From contig BCIJ01000015.1 of the NCBI GenBank assembly GCA_001599935.1, positions 185,482 to 249,481 of the forward strand: DNA of 64,000 nt, given 5' to 3'. The first letter of the stretch is position 1; each line of letters begins with the position of its first letter. This DNA is from Holtermannia corniformis (taxonomy: Eukaryota; Basidiomycota; Tremellomycetes; Holtermanniales). Positions 27,017 to 37,475 of this stretch are shown here, piece after piece. The translations under genes and the position numbers were made by a program. The notes below the pieces were generated by a model that saw only the letters and a program-made list of their open reading frames with translations, was not told the DNA's origin and made no database searches.

Positions 27017-27606
27017 CTATCAATGTCGATCGCAGCGGACTTGATCTGAGCTGGCAACCGGAGATTTCAAAGGAAGGATTATACGGCTCTCACTCCATTT
27101 GTATGAGACGATTACGGCTGTGATGTCACGTGACCGCAAGTGGCACTCGCGCGAGATTAGAATCATCGAGACGAGTGTTCCGAGAGCGAAGAACCGCGAT
27201 GCATCCATGCGAATCTACTCTAGAACGGCCAAACGAGGGCAACGGTACAGAGTCCGAGACAAGCAAGCGGGACAAGGAGGAGGAAGACAGGGGAAGGGGG
27301 CGGGACAATCGCGAGATTGGTGCTCTCGTCCCTAGAACAGAGAGGCAGAGCACATGGGGAGAAGAAGAGAGGGAAGCGGCGAAGAAGATTTCGAGGGAGT
27401 GGCGCGGTGCCATAACGCCGTAATCCCGGGTTATGCTCTAACCCCCCATATAATGACAAGTTGCAATGTAAGCCCGATGGCCGTGCAAAAGAGCTGACGG
27501 GGCTGCTTTGTACCATTGACACAGGATCACATCGCCTATGTTAGCGAACAACGTGTGGTTAGAGAGGAGCGTGTGCATCGGAGCGCGAATGATACTCTGT
27601 AAGGCT
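27017..27606. other. Region between two paralogous leftward genes
   Basis: This should contain the missing first exon and promoter of copy A and the 3' flank of copy B. Purine-rich sequence dominates 27220-27400. No coding exon could be fixed. Confidence 0.35.
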
Positions 27607-28249
27607 CTAACTTATCTTGTTGCACGTGCAGCATTGACGGCACGCCGGACAGTGCGCCGTCTCAACCTGCTGATCATTGCTTTGGCACCAGCAAGGCAAG
27701 GAGGTAGCAATGAAGTTAGTCAGGTATCTAGAGCACTTTTCGTTCGTGCACGTGCCAGAGGTGGTTTTACTGTCATGAAGCGTGGTCAGTCATGATGCAC
27801 AGACTGACGGGTGCATATAAAATGGGAACCACGCACCTCAGGGTCTCCAGTAGCTCCGGCCCAGCTCTTGACGATGACGCAACGGGCCCTACACTATTTT
27901 CGTCCCAAAGACCCGATCCACTCAAGTCTTCCGGCGGAGGTGATGGCGATGACCTAACGAGGTTTTCGGCTTCTGGCACGTGCCAAAGGGCGGAACCGCT
28001 CATGTCTTGCACTGGAGGCGGCGACGAGGTCGCTGCTCCGCCACCAAGGTCGACACTGCCGCGCCAGAGACCCGACCCGCTCAGATCGACAGCCGGGGAG
28101 CTCGCTCGGGGTGGTGAATCCCTCATACCCGTGGGCTGACCAGGAACAGGTGGCACATCAGTCCCCTGTGCTGGCCTCTCGCGGCTGGAACCACGGCTGC
28201 CAAGGCTGATCAAGGACTTGACTTTGCGCACTGTTTTATGAAAACTCAT
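27607..28249 (-). CDS. Hypothetical protein with Cys/His-rich C-terminal domain (copy B)
   Basis: Exon 1 (27837-28249) starts MSFHKTVRKVKSLISLG. It carries three spaced copies of a short motif (DLSGSGLW, DMSGSALW, DLSGSGLW). A 67-base intron (GTGCGT donor, ATGACAG acceptor, CTGAC branch) leads to exon 2 (27607-27769). The total is 191 residues. Exon 2 encodes the pattern C-x4-C-x13-C-x-C-x10-H-C-x2-C-x2-C-x2-C-N (begins CTNEKC, ends CPACRQCCTCN), the same layout as copy A to the left. The spacing suggests bound zinc, which is inference. Without the intron the frame ends in low-complexity sequence, so the splice is supported by the match to copy A. Function unknown. Confidence 0.6.
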
Positions 28250-28507
28250 GTTGGAGGATGAAGCACTATGGCGGTCTGGTGTGCCTCGCCCTGAATATGT
28301 AACACAATCTCATCACGGCGGGACGTCAGCTTTCGCCTTCTTGACAGCTCTTCGCCAATTTGAAGCGCTAATGCCGTATTTCGCCAAAGCCCCATACGCC
28401 ACTTGGACGTCCGGATGTCCGACCGGACGGATGCTCCTTTCTCTCCTGACGTGTTTAGGCCTTCTGTCTCTGCCATCCTATCAGCATCGCCTTCGCCATA
28501 TCGCACC

Positions 28508-29291
28508 ATGGCCGTCGCAGGTCCATCCACGCAACCCGTCACTCCGCTGTACTGCAAGATTTGCAGCTTGCCCGTCGAGTACTGCGAGTTTGGGTCGTCA
28601 ATCTCGAAATGCAAGGCGTGGCTCGAGGAGGCGGATTCGGGCGAGTTCAACCGCCTGTACAGTGCTGGTCAGTGGCCCTGTGTGGACTCAGGTGTACATG
28701 TTGGAGATGCTGATACTTTGCAGAGGCGCTGCCGGAGAAAATTGGCACGCTGAGCATGGAAAAGCAAGAAAAGCTCGAGCACGACGCTGCCAAAGCCGAG
28801 CGCAAGGCCGAAAAGAAGGCAGAGGCAGAGAAGAAGAAGAAAGAGGTGCGCTACCGTTGTACTCACAGCTTGACTTGCTGACCGAGTTGCTAGGCTGCCA
28901 AGGTCTGTTGATGTTCTCAGCTGCAGGTTACTGACGCCCGCTGCCAGATCACAATCAAGCGCTCTGAGCGGAACAAGCGGAAATACGTCACGTCTGTGCA
29001 CGGCCTCGATCTATTCGGCTGTGATCTGAAAAAGGTGTCAAAGCTGTTCGCGACGAAGTTTGCGACGGGCTCGAGCGTCTCGAAGCGTGCGGATGGGCAG
29101 GAGGAAATCCAGGTCCAAGGCGATGTCACCGAGGAGATTGTCAGTAACACGCGCACTCTGTCGGGAGACGTTGCTGATACGTGCGACAGGTCGACATGAT
29201 TGTGGATCAGGTCGGACCCCTCAAGGGCGCGCCGGATGATCAGATTGTCAAGGTCGAGGAGAAGAAGAAGAAGGCGCCCCCACCCGAGTGA
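28508..29291 (+). CDS. TMA22: Translation machinery-associated protein 22 (DENR/SUI1 family)
   Basis: Four exons (28508-28667, 28724-28845, 28948-29139, 29190-29291) give 191 residues. The N-terminal zinc-binding part is LYCKICSLPVEYCEFG. A lysine-rich coiled segment follows, then the SUI1 domain (ITIKRSERNKRKYVTSVHGL, SKLFATKFATGSSV). The protein ends in a Lys/Pro stretch. TMA22/DENR works with MCT-1/Tma20 in ribosome recycling and reinitiation. The third intron-exon unit is preceded by a 102-base intron, about twice the local norm. Confidence 0.93.
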
Positions 29292-29421
29292 GGACTCTGA
29301 CTGTCTGGCATTGGATGCATACAATCGTAACCCGCAGACAGTGTTCCTTCTTGCGCTCTGCGCATCTCCCAGCGTCGTACCGGGGTACAGTCCCTTCCGA
29401 ACCCTGGCTGAGCTTGACCGT

Positions 29422-30742
29422 TCAGAACTCGTGATCCCAGTTCGGCTCGCCGTTCGTCTTCTTTTGTACTTGTTGCCCATTGGCACTGCCATTGGCACTG
29501 CCGTTTCCATAGCTTCGACCAGCATCTTCTGGACCGTCGTACCCGCCGGTCGAGCCCGTACTCTGCGTCTGGCTCCGTTGTCGAGTATTCTTGTTCTTGC
29601 GGCCCGAGCCATAGCTCGAGTTCCATTCGGGCACGTCGTCGTCGTTGAACGCGTTCGGATCCGTGTTGGCAAGGTATTTGTTCGCTTTCTTCGAAGACGG
29701 TTTCTTGGACGCCTTGCGTGACGCCGAAGATTCGTGGGCAGCACGCTGTTCGAGATCAGCCCAGAACCAGAACTGCACATTGCCGATGGGACTTACCGTA
29801 CGCTCCCAGCGGTCACCGTCAATCTCGTTGCGCCCGGCACGACCAGCCCCGGCTGATTCACCCTTGGCACCTTCAAAGTTGGCCGGGTAATGCCATCGTT
29901 TCTGGTTCGGCGCTTCCTCTACGATGCCGTCAGCACTGTGCCGAGCGGAACAAAGTTGAGACGAACCTCCATAGTACTCCTCCTCATCGTTTGTCCACAA
30001 CCCCTCGTTCCGCCTCCGCTCCAAGTCTTGCTCGCGCGCGGGCACATAGTTGGGCCCTTCTTCGCCCTCTTCAAGCTCGGCATCGACAAGTGTCGAGTCG
30101 GCCGTACGCTCATTGTAGCGCCCGACCCACTGCGACTTTTGCTTTTTGCGATCCGCTTCGGCCGGGTCGACGAGTCCGTACTATCGACGTGTGAGCTGGT
30201 GACGAGGCGGTGCGAAGGTGGACATACCCTCGTAGCCCACTTCGGTGTTCGTGTCTTGTTGTTGCTACATCTCAGTCAGTACATCGAGTAGAGAGGATGG
30301 AAGAGCTGACTTGTTCCGGATGTTCTGGGTGGGTTGTCAGCACGGACCGGCGGCAAAGGGACGCGTGGACACGTACCTGGATGTAGAAACTGAGCAGGCA
30401 TCCAGTGTCAGCATGATTCTGTGACTTTGATCGCTTCGTCTTACTTGTGAAAGTGGCTGTACTGGTCAGAGGGCCGTCGTGATCTAACTGGCCGCTGACG
30501 CACCTCGGGATGTAGCCACAGATGGTCAAGACCACGTTAATGAAGAAGTCTGTGCCAATGCCAAACCGGAACGCCACGGCTGTAAGAACCGAGCGTCAGG
30601 ATCTGCTTCGTAGACCATCTTATCAGCCACACTGACCGATTGGTGGCAACAAACATCCAGCAATGAAGAGCACGACGTTGAAGCCATGATGCCGTTTCGG
30701 CGTGAAGTCGATCTTCTTTGGCAAGTGGTGATTGTACGACAT
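29422..30742 (-). CDS. Pmp3/UPF0057-type membrane protein with long hydrophilic tail
   Basis: Nine exons (30637-30742, 30504-30579, 30445-30456, 30377-30389, 30312-30325, 30228-30264, 29967-30180, 29797-29918, 29422-29745) give 305 residues. Residues about 20-60 form the two-helix Pmp3 domain (FIAGCLLPPIAVAFRFG, TDFFINVVLTICGYIPS). The next conserved segment (HFHNFYIQNIRNKNNKTRTP) is spread over three micro-exons of 12, 13 and 14 bases. Pmp3 proteins affect plasma-membrane potential and cation tolerance and are usually 50-150 residues. Here about 220 extra hydrophilic residues follow, including a Trp/Tyr-rich stretch, a Lys-rich patch (ASKKPSSKKANKY) and a Gly/Ser/Asn-rich end. Each small exon is flanked by GT/AG and restores the family sequence. 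Confidence 0.82.
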
Positions 30743-31156
30743 TGTCGACCGCGGCTTATCACACTGAGTGAGCTATCACACTGTCCCTGTCGCCTGCTGA
30801 TGCTGCTACGTTGAGGATGAAAGGAACCGCTCGAGTTGTTGGCGACGGTCCTCTCCGGCCGGCGGGCGAGGCGGGCCAAGCTCAAAGTGGCGTCTCGCCA
30901 CGTGGGAGTCACTTTTCGATTAGTATTGCAAGTGTCGCACGCCTATCACGGCCGGCTGTGACTGATCCGAACCGGGTCAGACAAAGCCATACGCATCAAA
31001 CATCCATGAGCGTGCATCACCATGTCAGTGCTAATAGAGTGAATCATTGCAGCTCTCAGAACGATAGAAGACCAAGTCATCAGCCGCACCCCTGCCCTTT
31101 CTCGATCCACTGAAACCAGTGCAATGGAAACCAGATTGTGAACCCCTACGAACGAG
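30743..31156. other. Divergent intergenic region
   Basis: This lies between the start codons of the leftward Pmp3-type gene and the next rightward gene and is presumably promoter sequence for both. No coding frame looks real. Confidence 0.4.
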
Positions 31157-33073
31157 ATGGAGGTTGGAGAGGAATGGCGGGCTCAGTATCCAGGGACAGG
31201 CGATCATGACAAGTGCGTGTACGACATCGCTTGCGTGCGCTCGTGCTGACTGGTCCCAGCGGCAGCGCAGCCAACTGTAGCTCTGACTACGCAACCCTGC
31301 CCACAGCCTACCATCCTTGTCCCACCCTCCGTACACCCGCTCCGCCAGCCGCGGATGATTTCGCCACGCACCTTTGGCCACAAGTAAACGACCTCTTTAC
31401 AAAATGCCACGAAAAATTCTCAACCATCTATGCTACCACCCCTCCTGCATCCGGCCCGCATCTCATTGCTACCCAGGTCGACGAGAACGTGTTCCAGACG
31501 TGAGTCACCTCGGCAGTGCCTCGCCTGCAGCGGCTCATGTACTCAGCTTCATCCGCTTCAAGACGGAAGTATGGGCCAAATTCGCATGGGAGGGTGGACG
31601 AGTGTACTACATAGGTGACCCTTCGACAGCTCACGAAGAGGCCATTGGGAGTGTAAGTACTGTTTTCGGCCGACGGTGACTACAAGGGTGACTTGGTGTA
31701 CGCAAGTTGGTCATGACGATCGAAGATCTGCTCTGTGCTCAACTTGATCATTTGCCATCTGCACCAACTGAAATCGAGGAGGAGATCGCAGCTTGGCAAA
31801 AGCTCAAGGCGTGTTCGCGCGGAAAGGCAGCTTTCCTCTCTCTTTTCTCCTACGTGAGGACCCTGTCGGCTACGTCGAGACTTCATACTCATGACATGTT
31901 TCTTTTCCAGGTTGGGTCTCCCGCGCGAAAGATCCCGACCGATTGGGCGGAGCGAAGGAACCGATCGGTCGATGACGATCAGATCAGGGAGTCAGACGGT
32001 CTCTTTCTTGCTTGCCGCGACCCTGACGTCCTCGTCTTGGCGTTGGAAGTCGCGTACTCCAACGAGACGCTTGTCGAGTTGGGTCGGGAAACGATGATGT
32101 GGAGCCGCAACGGTGTGTTTCACCCTTCGTTTTAGATTAGTCGCAGCAAACTCAGGTCCATCACAGCAACTTGCGCGCTGGGCCTCAAGATCGATGGCTC
32201 CGATCAGGAGAACAAGTTGGATCCTAGGGCTACCCTCTTCGTCGCCCATCAACATGCAGAGCTCCGAGCACAGCCCGGAGACGGATCTGGAAGTGACTTT
32301 GTAGCGCGTCAGTAGCATGTCGGAAGGTCTAGCGGTTTCGAGGTTGAGGCTCCATCGGCGTATCGGACGTATGAAGCCTACGAGGTTGGTATATACTTTG
32401 TCACTTGCGACGGGTGTCTGATGCCGCTCAGGGCTTTCAGCACCTCCTGGACCTGGTCGACCTGGCAGGGGACGCACCTCGAGGACGCTCGTCTTGGTAC
32501 GAACCCCAAGTCGACTATGAGCTCCAGACCGGGGCACAAAGCGCCAAGCTCGATTTGTCGAATGGTCTGCTATGGGCGATAGTCGCGCATCAAGAGCGGG
32601 TTTCAGCAACGCAATCGGACGAGTCGTCGTCGTCAGAGAGCGCACTGGACGAGGCGTCCGATCCCGAGCTTCGTGCCGGTTGGTCTACCGAGTTGGCCAC
32701 GTTCGTACACGATTTCCGCATCGACTTGCCGCTACCCGTCGTCCGGCAATTCATTCTCAAGGCTGTCCTGGACCAATGGGTTTGCGAGCACCTCCCGCGA
32801 TCTGTGTCTCAATCACGGAAACGCAAAAGAGGCAGACGGCTCGCGGTGATTCGCAGCTTGTTGCCAGGTGAGGAGGTTACTGGTTCGTCATCCAGGCATT
32901 CAACGGCCGGAGGTCTGCCGGGAAACGTGCCGGCTTTGACGTCGACTGAGGGTGATGACGCACAACCCCGCCCGAAGAAGAAGTCGGCGGACGCTCGGAG
33001 GCGCTACGAGCAGCGTAAGAAAAAATCCAAGGTGCAGAGAGACAAGGAGGCGGCGGAGAGGGCTAGGGTGTGA
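31157..33073 (+). pseudogene. Uma2/PD-(D/E)XK-like family protein, copy 1, with in-frame stop
   Basis: Seven exons (31157-31212, 31260-31499, 31547-31652, 31707-31853, 31911-32112, 32167-32384, 32432-33073) read as one protein of about 535 residues except for TAG at 32313-32315. That is where the inverted neighbour has Trp. Conserved blocks include VWAKFAWEGGRVYYIGDPS, DDQIRESDGLFLACRDPDVL, ALEVAYSNETLVELGRE and GLKIDG..KLDPRATLFV. The D...E-V-x-x-S arrangement resembles fungal PD-(D/E)XK/Uma2-like proteins (inference). The C-terminus is very basic. A 75-base intron at 32241-32315 would remove the stop in frame, so an intact spliced gene remains possible. If not spliced, the product stops after about 299 residues. 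Confidence 0.55.
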
Positions 33074-33515
33074 GATTTGTGTGCTGTGGCATTTCGGAGT
33101 TGTGCAGGTGTGCAGAAAGAGGGGTAAATGAGACGGTGAAGTCGGCTGTTGTGCAGTGTCCAAAATGCAGCTTTGTGCTTTTCAGGTCATGAGCCCTCAT
33201 ACTCTTCCAAGTTGCTGCGTCAGAAGCGCGCGTGAGGACCCTGTCTAGGAAGGACAGTGGTCGCGAGACGGGACGCAACGATCGACGCGAAGGGACAGAA
33301 CTCCAGGATCGCCAAGGCGAAAGATGAGGCTTTGCAGAACGTGTTGGGGTATTCACGTATGATATCCGTACTATGGAAGAAACTACCTAGCAGCACTCGT
33401 GGCTCTTAAGCCGCGGCGCGTCCCTAATGTGCATCGATTTACAAGACGTCAGCGGATATGGGTCCCGCCTCGGTCCCGTGACTGTACAAGTGTGTGTAGA
33501 CCTTCTCGACTCCTG
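33074..33515. other. Intergenic region between inverted paralogs
   Basis: This stretch separates the 3' ends of the two convergent paralogous genes. No gene and no obvious inverted-repeat arms were seen. Confidence 0.4.
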
Positions 33516-35405
33516 CTATCTCGCCTCTGCAGGCTCGCTCTCTTCTCCCTCCACCGCCACATACTGACGTTGAGCTGTGGCACGCTTGGCCGCCTCGCGA
33601 TCGAGGGCCATCTTGGACTTCTTTTTCTTTCTTTGGTCTTTTTTCTTGCGCGCGTTATAGGCTCTCTGACTGGCCGTCTTGGTGGTGGAGCTCGAGGCAA
33701 TCTCACTGCTCCGTCTTGAAGTCACCGTAGAATCCTTCTGCTCGATGCCCACGCTCGCGTCATCTTCGGGTCTGCGCCTTTTCCCGACGCGGGCGGCTGC
33801 GAATGTCGCGTTGACGCTGGATAGCACCTTAGCTTGCTTCTCTCTGTAGGATTGAGGTAGGTTTTCCGAGATGAATTGGTATAGGCAAGCTTCTAGGATG
33901 AAGTTGCGCATCTTCTTGGTCGAAAGGGGAACGGTAAAGGAATTGACAAAGTCGACGAGCGCCGGCGACGAAGACGAAGCGAAGAGTTGCCCCGCTTCCG
34001 CCCGATTGTGATGGACGTGAGCACGCGCAGCGAGAGCCGTGATCAAGCAATCACGAAGGGGAAGGTGACACCACAGAGGATCGCTGGCAGTGGAGTAGTC
34101 TAGTTGCTCTCCCCACCATGACGTCGCCTTGTGCGGGGCGGTCCCAGCGAGATCTATGCCCCTGATGCTGCTCTTGACCTCCTATGACGAGTCTGTAAGT
34201 ATTTGGAAACCAAGTGCTATTGTGACTCACGGGATACCGGAGGTATGGTTCATGCGCGCGCGGCATTTGCACCGAGAAACCACAAGCGCGGCCAACGTGC
34301 CATTGGTAGGCAAAGTTCGGGTCCTCCGTTTGTGCTGGCGGGTTGCAAGACACAAACAGGGTTGCGCGAGGATCGAGCTTGTGTTCCTTATCCTTGCAGT
34401 CGATCTTGACGCCTATTGCACAGGAAGCTGTCCATGGATTAAGCCGTGTCGTTTATATACCGAATCAACGACATACCATTGCGGGCCCACATGGCAACTT
34501 CGCGCCCGACCTCGACCAGAGACTCGTTCAAATAAGCCACTTCCACGGCGATCAACGGCAAGTCGGCATTGGCACGGGCCACTATGAGGGCATCGGCCTC
34601 GCGGATCTGCTCCGAGTCCACTAGCTCTCGCCCGCGGCTCTTTCCTAGCTCAGACGGAATCTTCTGCGCCGACGACCCGCACTACACAAGTGAGTTATCT
34701 GTCAAGTTAGACGATGTGACGAATGCTTACTTCCATGAAAAGCACCTCGTACGCTGCAGCGCCTCTACTGCATTCCGATTCTCGTTGGGCAGTGACAAGC
34801 ACAGCCTCGATCTCCATCGGCAATTGTGGCAAATTTTCCAGACCTTTGATGAGCTCTATGCGAATGTAGCCCATTATCTACACAAAATCAGTCCGATCCG
34901 GCTCGTACAAAGTAATGCACTGCTTACCGCTTTCTTGAGCCCCTCGTGCACACTACTCGGGTCGCCCGTGTAGAACACAGAGCCGTCTTCCCACGCAAAC
35001 GTGGCCCAAGGCTCAGCCTTGGTCCGAAGGAAGCTGAGTATGCTATCAGGCCTGTGTCGATAGAAGCTTACACGACGTACTGCTCATACGTCTCCCGCAG
35101 GACGTTCCCGGCAATGAAGTAGGGCCCTTCTTGTCGTTCAGGATCGCCAAATATCTCTTCGAATCGAGTGTGGCAAGTGGCATGAAGCTCGTCTACTTGT
35201 GCGATCATGAACCTGTCCAGATCATCTTCATCGGGCGCGGGAGGGTCTCGAAGATGAATGACAGATCTTGACGCACGAGACCTTGAGTGGTCAGATTTTC
35301 CACTCAGCTCTAAGGTATTCTGGCATCAACTCACTCGACATGCTCTGGCACGTCGGACTGCAGCCGCTTCCATGTGAGTTCATGCTTCATAGACTGCAGA
35401 GACAT
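33516..35405 (-). CDS. Uma2/PD-(D/E)XK-like family protein, copy 2 (intact)
   Basis: Seven exons (35335-35405, 35072-35281, 34928-35033, 34731-34877, 34477-34681, 34231-34427, 33516-34181) give 533 residues starting MSLQSMKHELTWKRL. Exon lengths match copy 1 closely (106/106 and 147/147 identical). The core contains TKAEPWATFAWEDGSVFYTG, DSEQIREADALIVARANADL, PLIAVEVAYLNESLVEVG and GVKIDC..KLDPRATLFV, then HVGRACGFSV. The C-terminus is rich in Lys/Arg (AYNARKKKDQRKKKKSK). The fold call is inference: acidic residues lie in the positions of a nuclease-like core, but a clear catalytic lysine was not seen. An upstream 5' exon before the chosen ATG is possible. Confidence 0.6.
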
Positions 35406-35926
35406 TTCGCCTTCAGCCGGCGTGACGATCTTGGTTGACGGGGCCGTGACGCTGGCTTCCGACGTCGATGTTCGCCTAATACGTCAGTTTCGTTCATAAG
35501 CATCATACCACATGCATGATCCTCAGATGTCCTTGTGGCGGTGGTTCGTGGAGTTCATCTCAATGGCCGAAGTCAATCGTTGGTTCATACCAGGTCCTTC
35601 CCGATATGACTGGCTGAGTGGCGACTTGGAAGTGTTAGCGACGTGATAGTAAACTGATAGCAGGCCCAACGCTGCCAAATCGACATTGCTGAATTGCCCA
35701 GGGACGCAGAGGAAGGCTGAGTAGAGTATCCAGCCTTGAGTCCGCTTTAGCTACCTACTGGCTATACACCGGAGACAGCGCCATCCAGGGTGTATGAGAA
35801 ACATTCGCTCTCGGTCAACATGCTTGCTTCTCGCGGGGCCCCACGTGTCTTCCGTTTTGCGATTTTGTTGACGCGCCTGTTCTTTGTTCAACTGCATTGA
35901 CCGCTCGAGCGCGACAGGAGACAGCC
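35406..35926. other. Divergent intergenic region
   Basis: The region holds the 5' flanks of copy 2 (leftward) and of the SRA-domain gene (rightward). A short upstream exon for copy 2 may lie at 35470-35600, where an in-frame acceptor-like sequence is seen, but no ATG-bearing exon could be joined. Confidence 0.35.
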
Positions 35927-37417
35927 ATGGCACTGTCATACGAGGAAGAGCGACTGGCCAGGATCAGGTCAGTCCGTACGCTTTCCTCCCGGAGTGTTAC
36001 CGATGTCTGTGCAGGGAGAATGAGCAGATTCTGCTCGGTTTGGGTTTATCGAAGCCGGCTCCTGTCCGCAAAGTGCCTACCAAAGCTGCTATCAAGCCCA
36101 AACCCAAGCCGACAAAGAAGGCGCATCAAGCTGTCGTGGTCCCCACGCTAGCGAAAGACCAAGCTTCCACACGGTCACGGCGTTCGTCGCGCGCGTCAAC
36201 GAGCACTGCGATCAACTACTCTGAAAGGGCCTTGTCGGAGCGGAACCGTCTCTTAGCCCGACAAGGCAGCCGAACATCTTCGTTCACACAAGATGAAGAA
36301 GACTTTATTGACGATGATGACGAGGACGACGCCGAGGAACGCAGGCAGAGACGCCAGCAGGAGGGAAAACTGCGGAACGCCAAGAGCCTGACCGGGAGGA
36401 TACACGATCCGTATGTGGACAAAGTTCACGTGCGTATATCTATTGACATAGTATAGGAAGACGTTTGGGAGTATCCCGGGTGTACCGGTAGGCAAGTGCT
36501 ATGCACAGCGGTTCGTCCAGATCGACCTCAGCACATGGCAGCGTAGCTTACGACTGACAGCATGGACGCTTCTCAAGATGCAATTCACGCACCCGTGGTT
36601 GCCGGGATCTCAGGCAGCGCGGAGCAAGGCGCATGGTCGATCGCCATGTCAGGCGGCTACCCAGACGAGTACGTTCTCGCCGCTTGGGGCCGCTACGAAA
36701 TGTTCACGTTGACTTGGCAGCGTTGATCTGGGATACGCATTCACCTTCTCGGGTGCCGGAGGCCGCGATCTCAAAGGGACCAAGACGGCGCCCAAGAACC
36801 TGCGCACGGCGCCGCAGACCACACATCAGACCTTTGACCATCCAATGAACGCAGCCCTCAAGGTTTGCCTGCGCCCTATCAGCGAGTCGATTGGTGTATG
36901 CTGAAGCGATTACCCGCAGCGTTCGGCCGAGACCAAGAAACCCGTCAGAGTGCTTCGCGGCTTCAAGTGCCCCTCAATCTACGCGCCATCGACAGGTTAT
37001 CGCTACGATGGCCTTTATGTGGTTGAAAAGGCGTGGATGGCAAAGGGCTTGACCAAAGGCCTGATGGTTTGCAAGTATGCCTTCAAGGTGAGTTTGACTG
37101 TATTTCAAAGCCAGTTGACTGATGCGTACGTATAGCGACTTCCTGATCAGCCGCCGATCCCGGAACGGGGTGATGAAGCGGAAGACGTCGACGAGCTTGA
37201 CGTGGACGAAATCGACGCCGATGCCGAGCCAACGAGCTCTAGCGAAACAGGGACGCAGATTGTCACCCCGGCAGAGGAGGCGGACCACTCGGCAACCGAG
37301 ATTGCGACTTCGCCACCTGCTCAAACCCCCGAGGGGCTCACCGCAAGACCCGCCAAACGCCGTCGAACGCTCATCGTCGACATGCCAACGCGCCGCAAGG
37401 CTGACGCTCAGAGCTGA
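35927..37417 (+). CDS. SRA (YDG) domain protein
   Basis: Seven exons (35927-35967, 36015-36410, 36457-36510, 36561-36668, 36721-36862, 36920-37087, 37136-37417) give 396 residues. The first 145 are charged and disordered with an acidic run. The SRA fold follows: KTFGSIPGVPVGKCYAQR, AIHAPVVAGISGSAEQGAWS, AMSGGYPDDVDLGYAFTFSG, GGRDLKG and CPSIYAPSTGYRYDGLYVVE. SRA domains bind methylated or hemimethylated CpG DNA (UHRF1, plant SUVH) and also occur in fungi. No RING, PHD, SET or tandem-Tudor region is visible. The C-terminus is acidic, then basic (PAKRRRTLIV). Confidence 0.88.
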
Positions 37418-37475
37418 GATCAAGTCGTGGCATTACGGACTGGCATTAATTCACCTTGCTCATCTATACTCTTGC

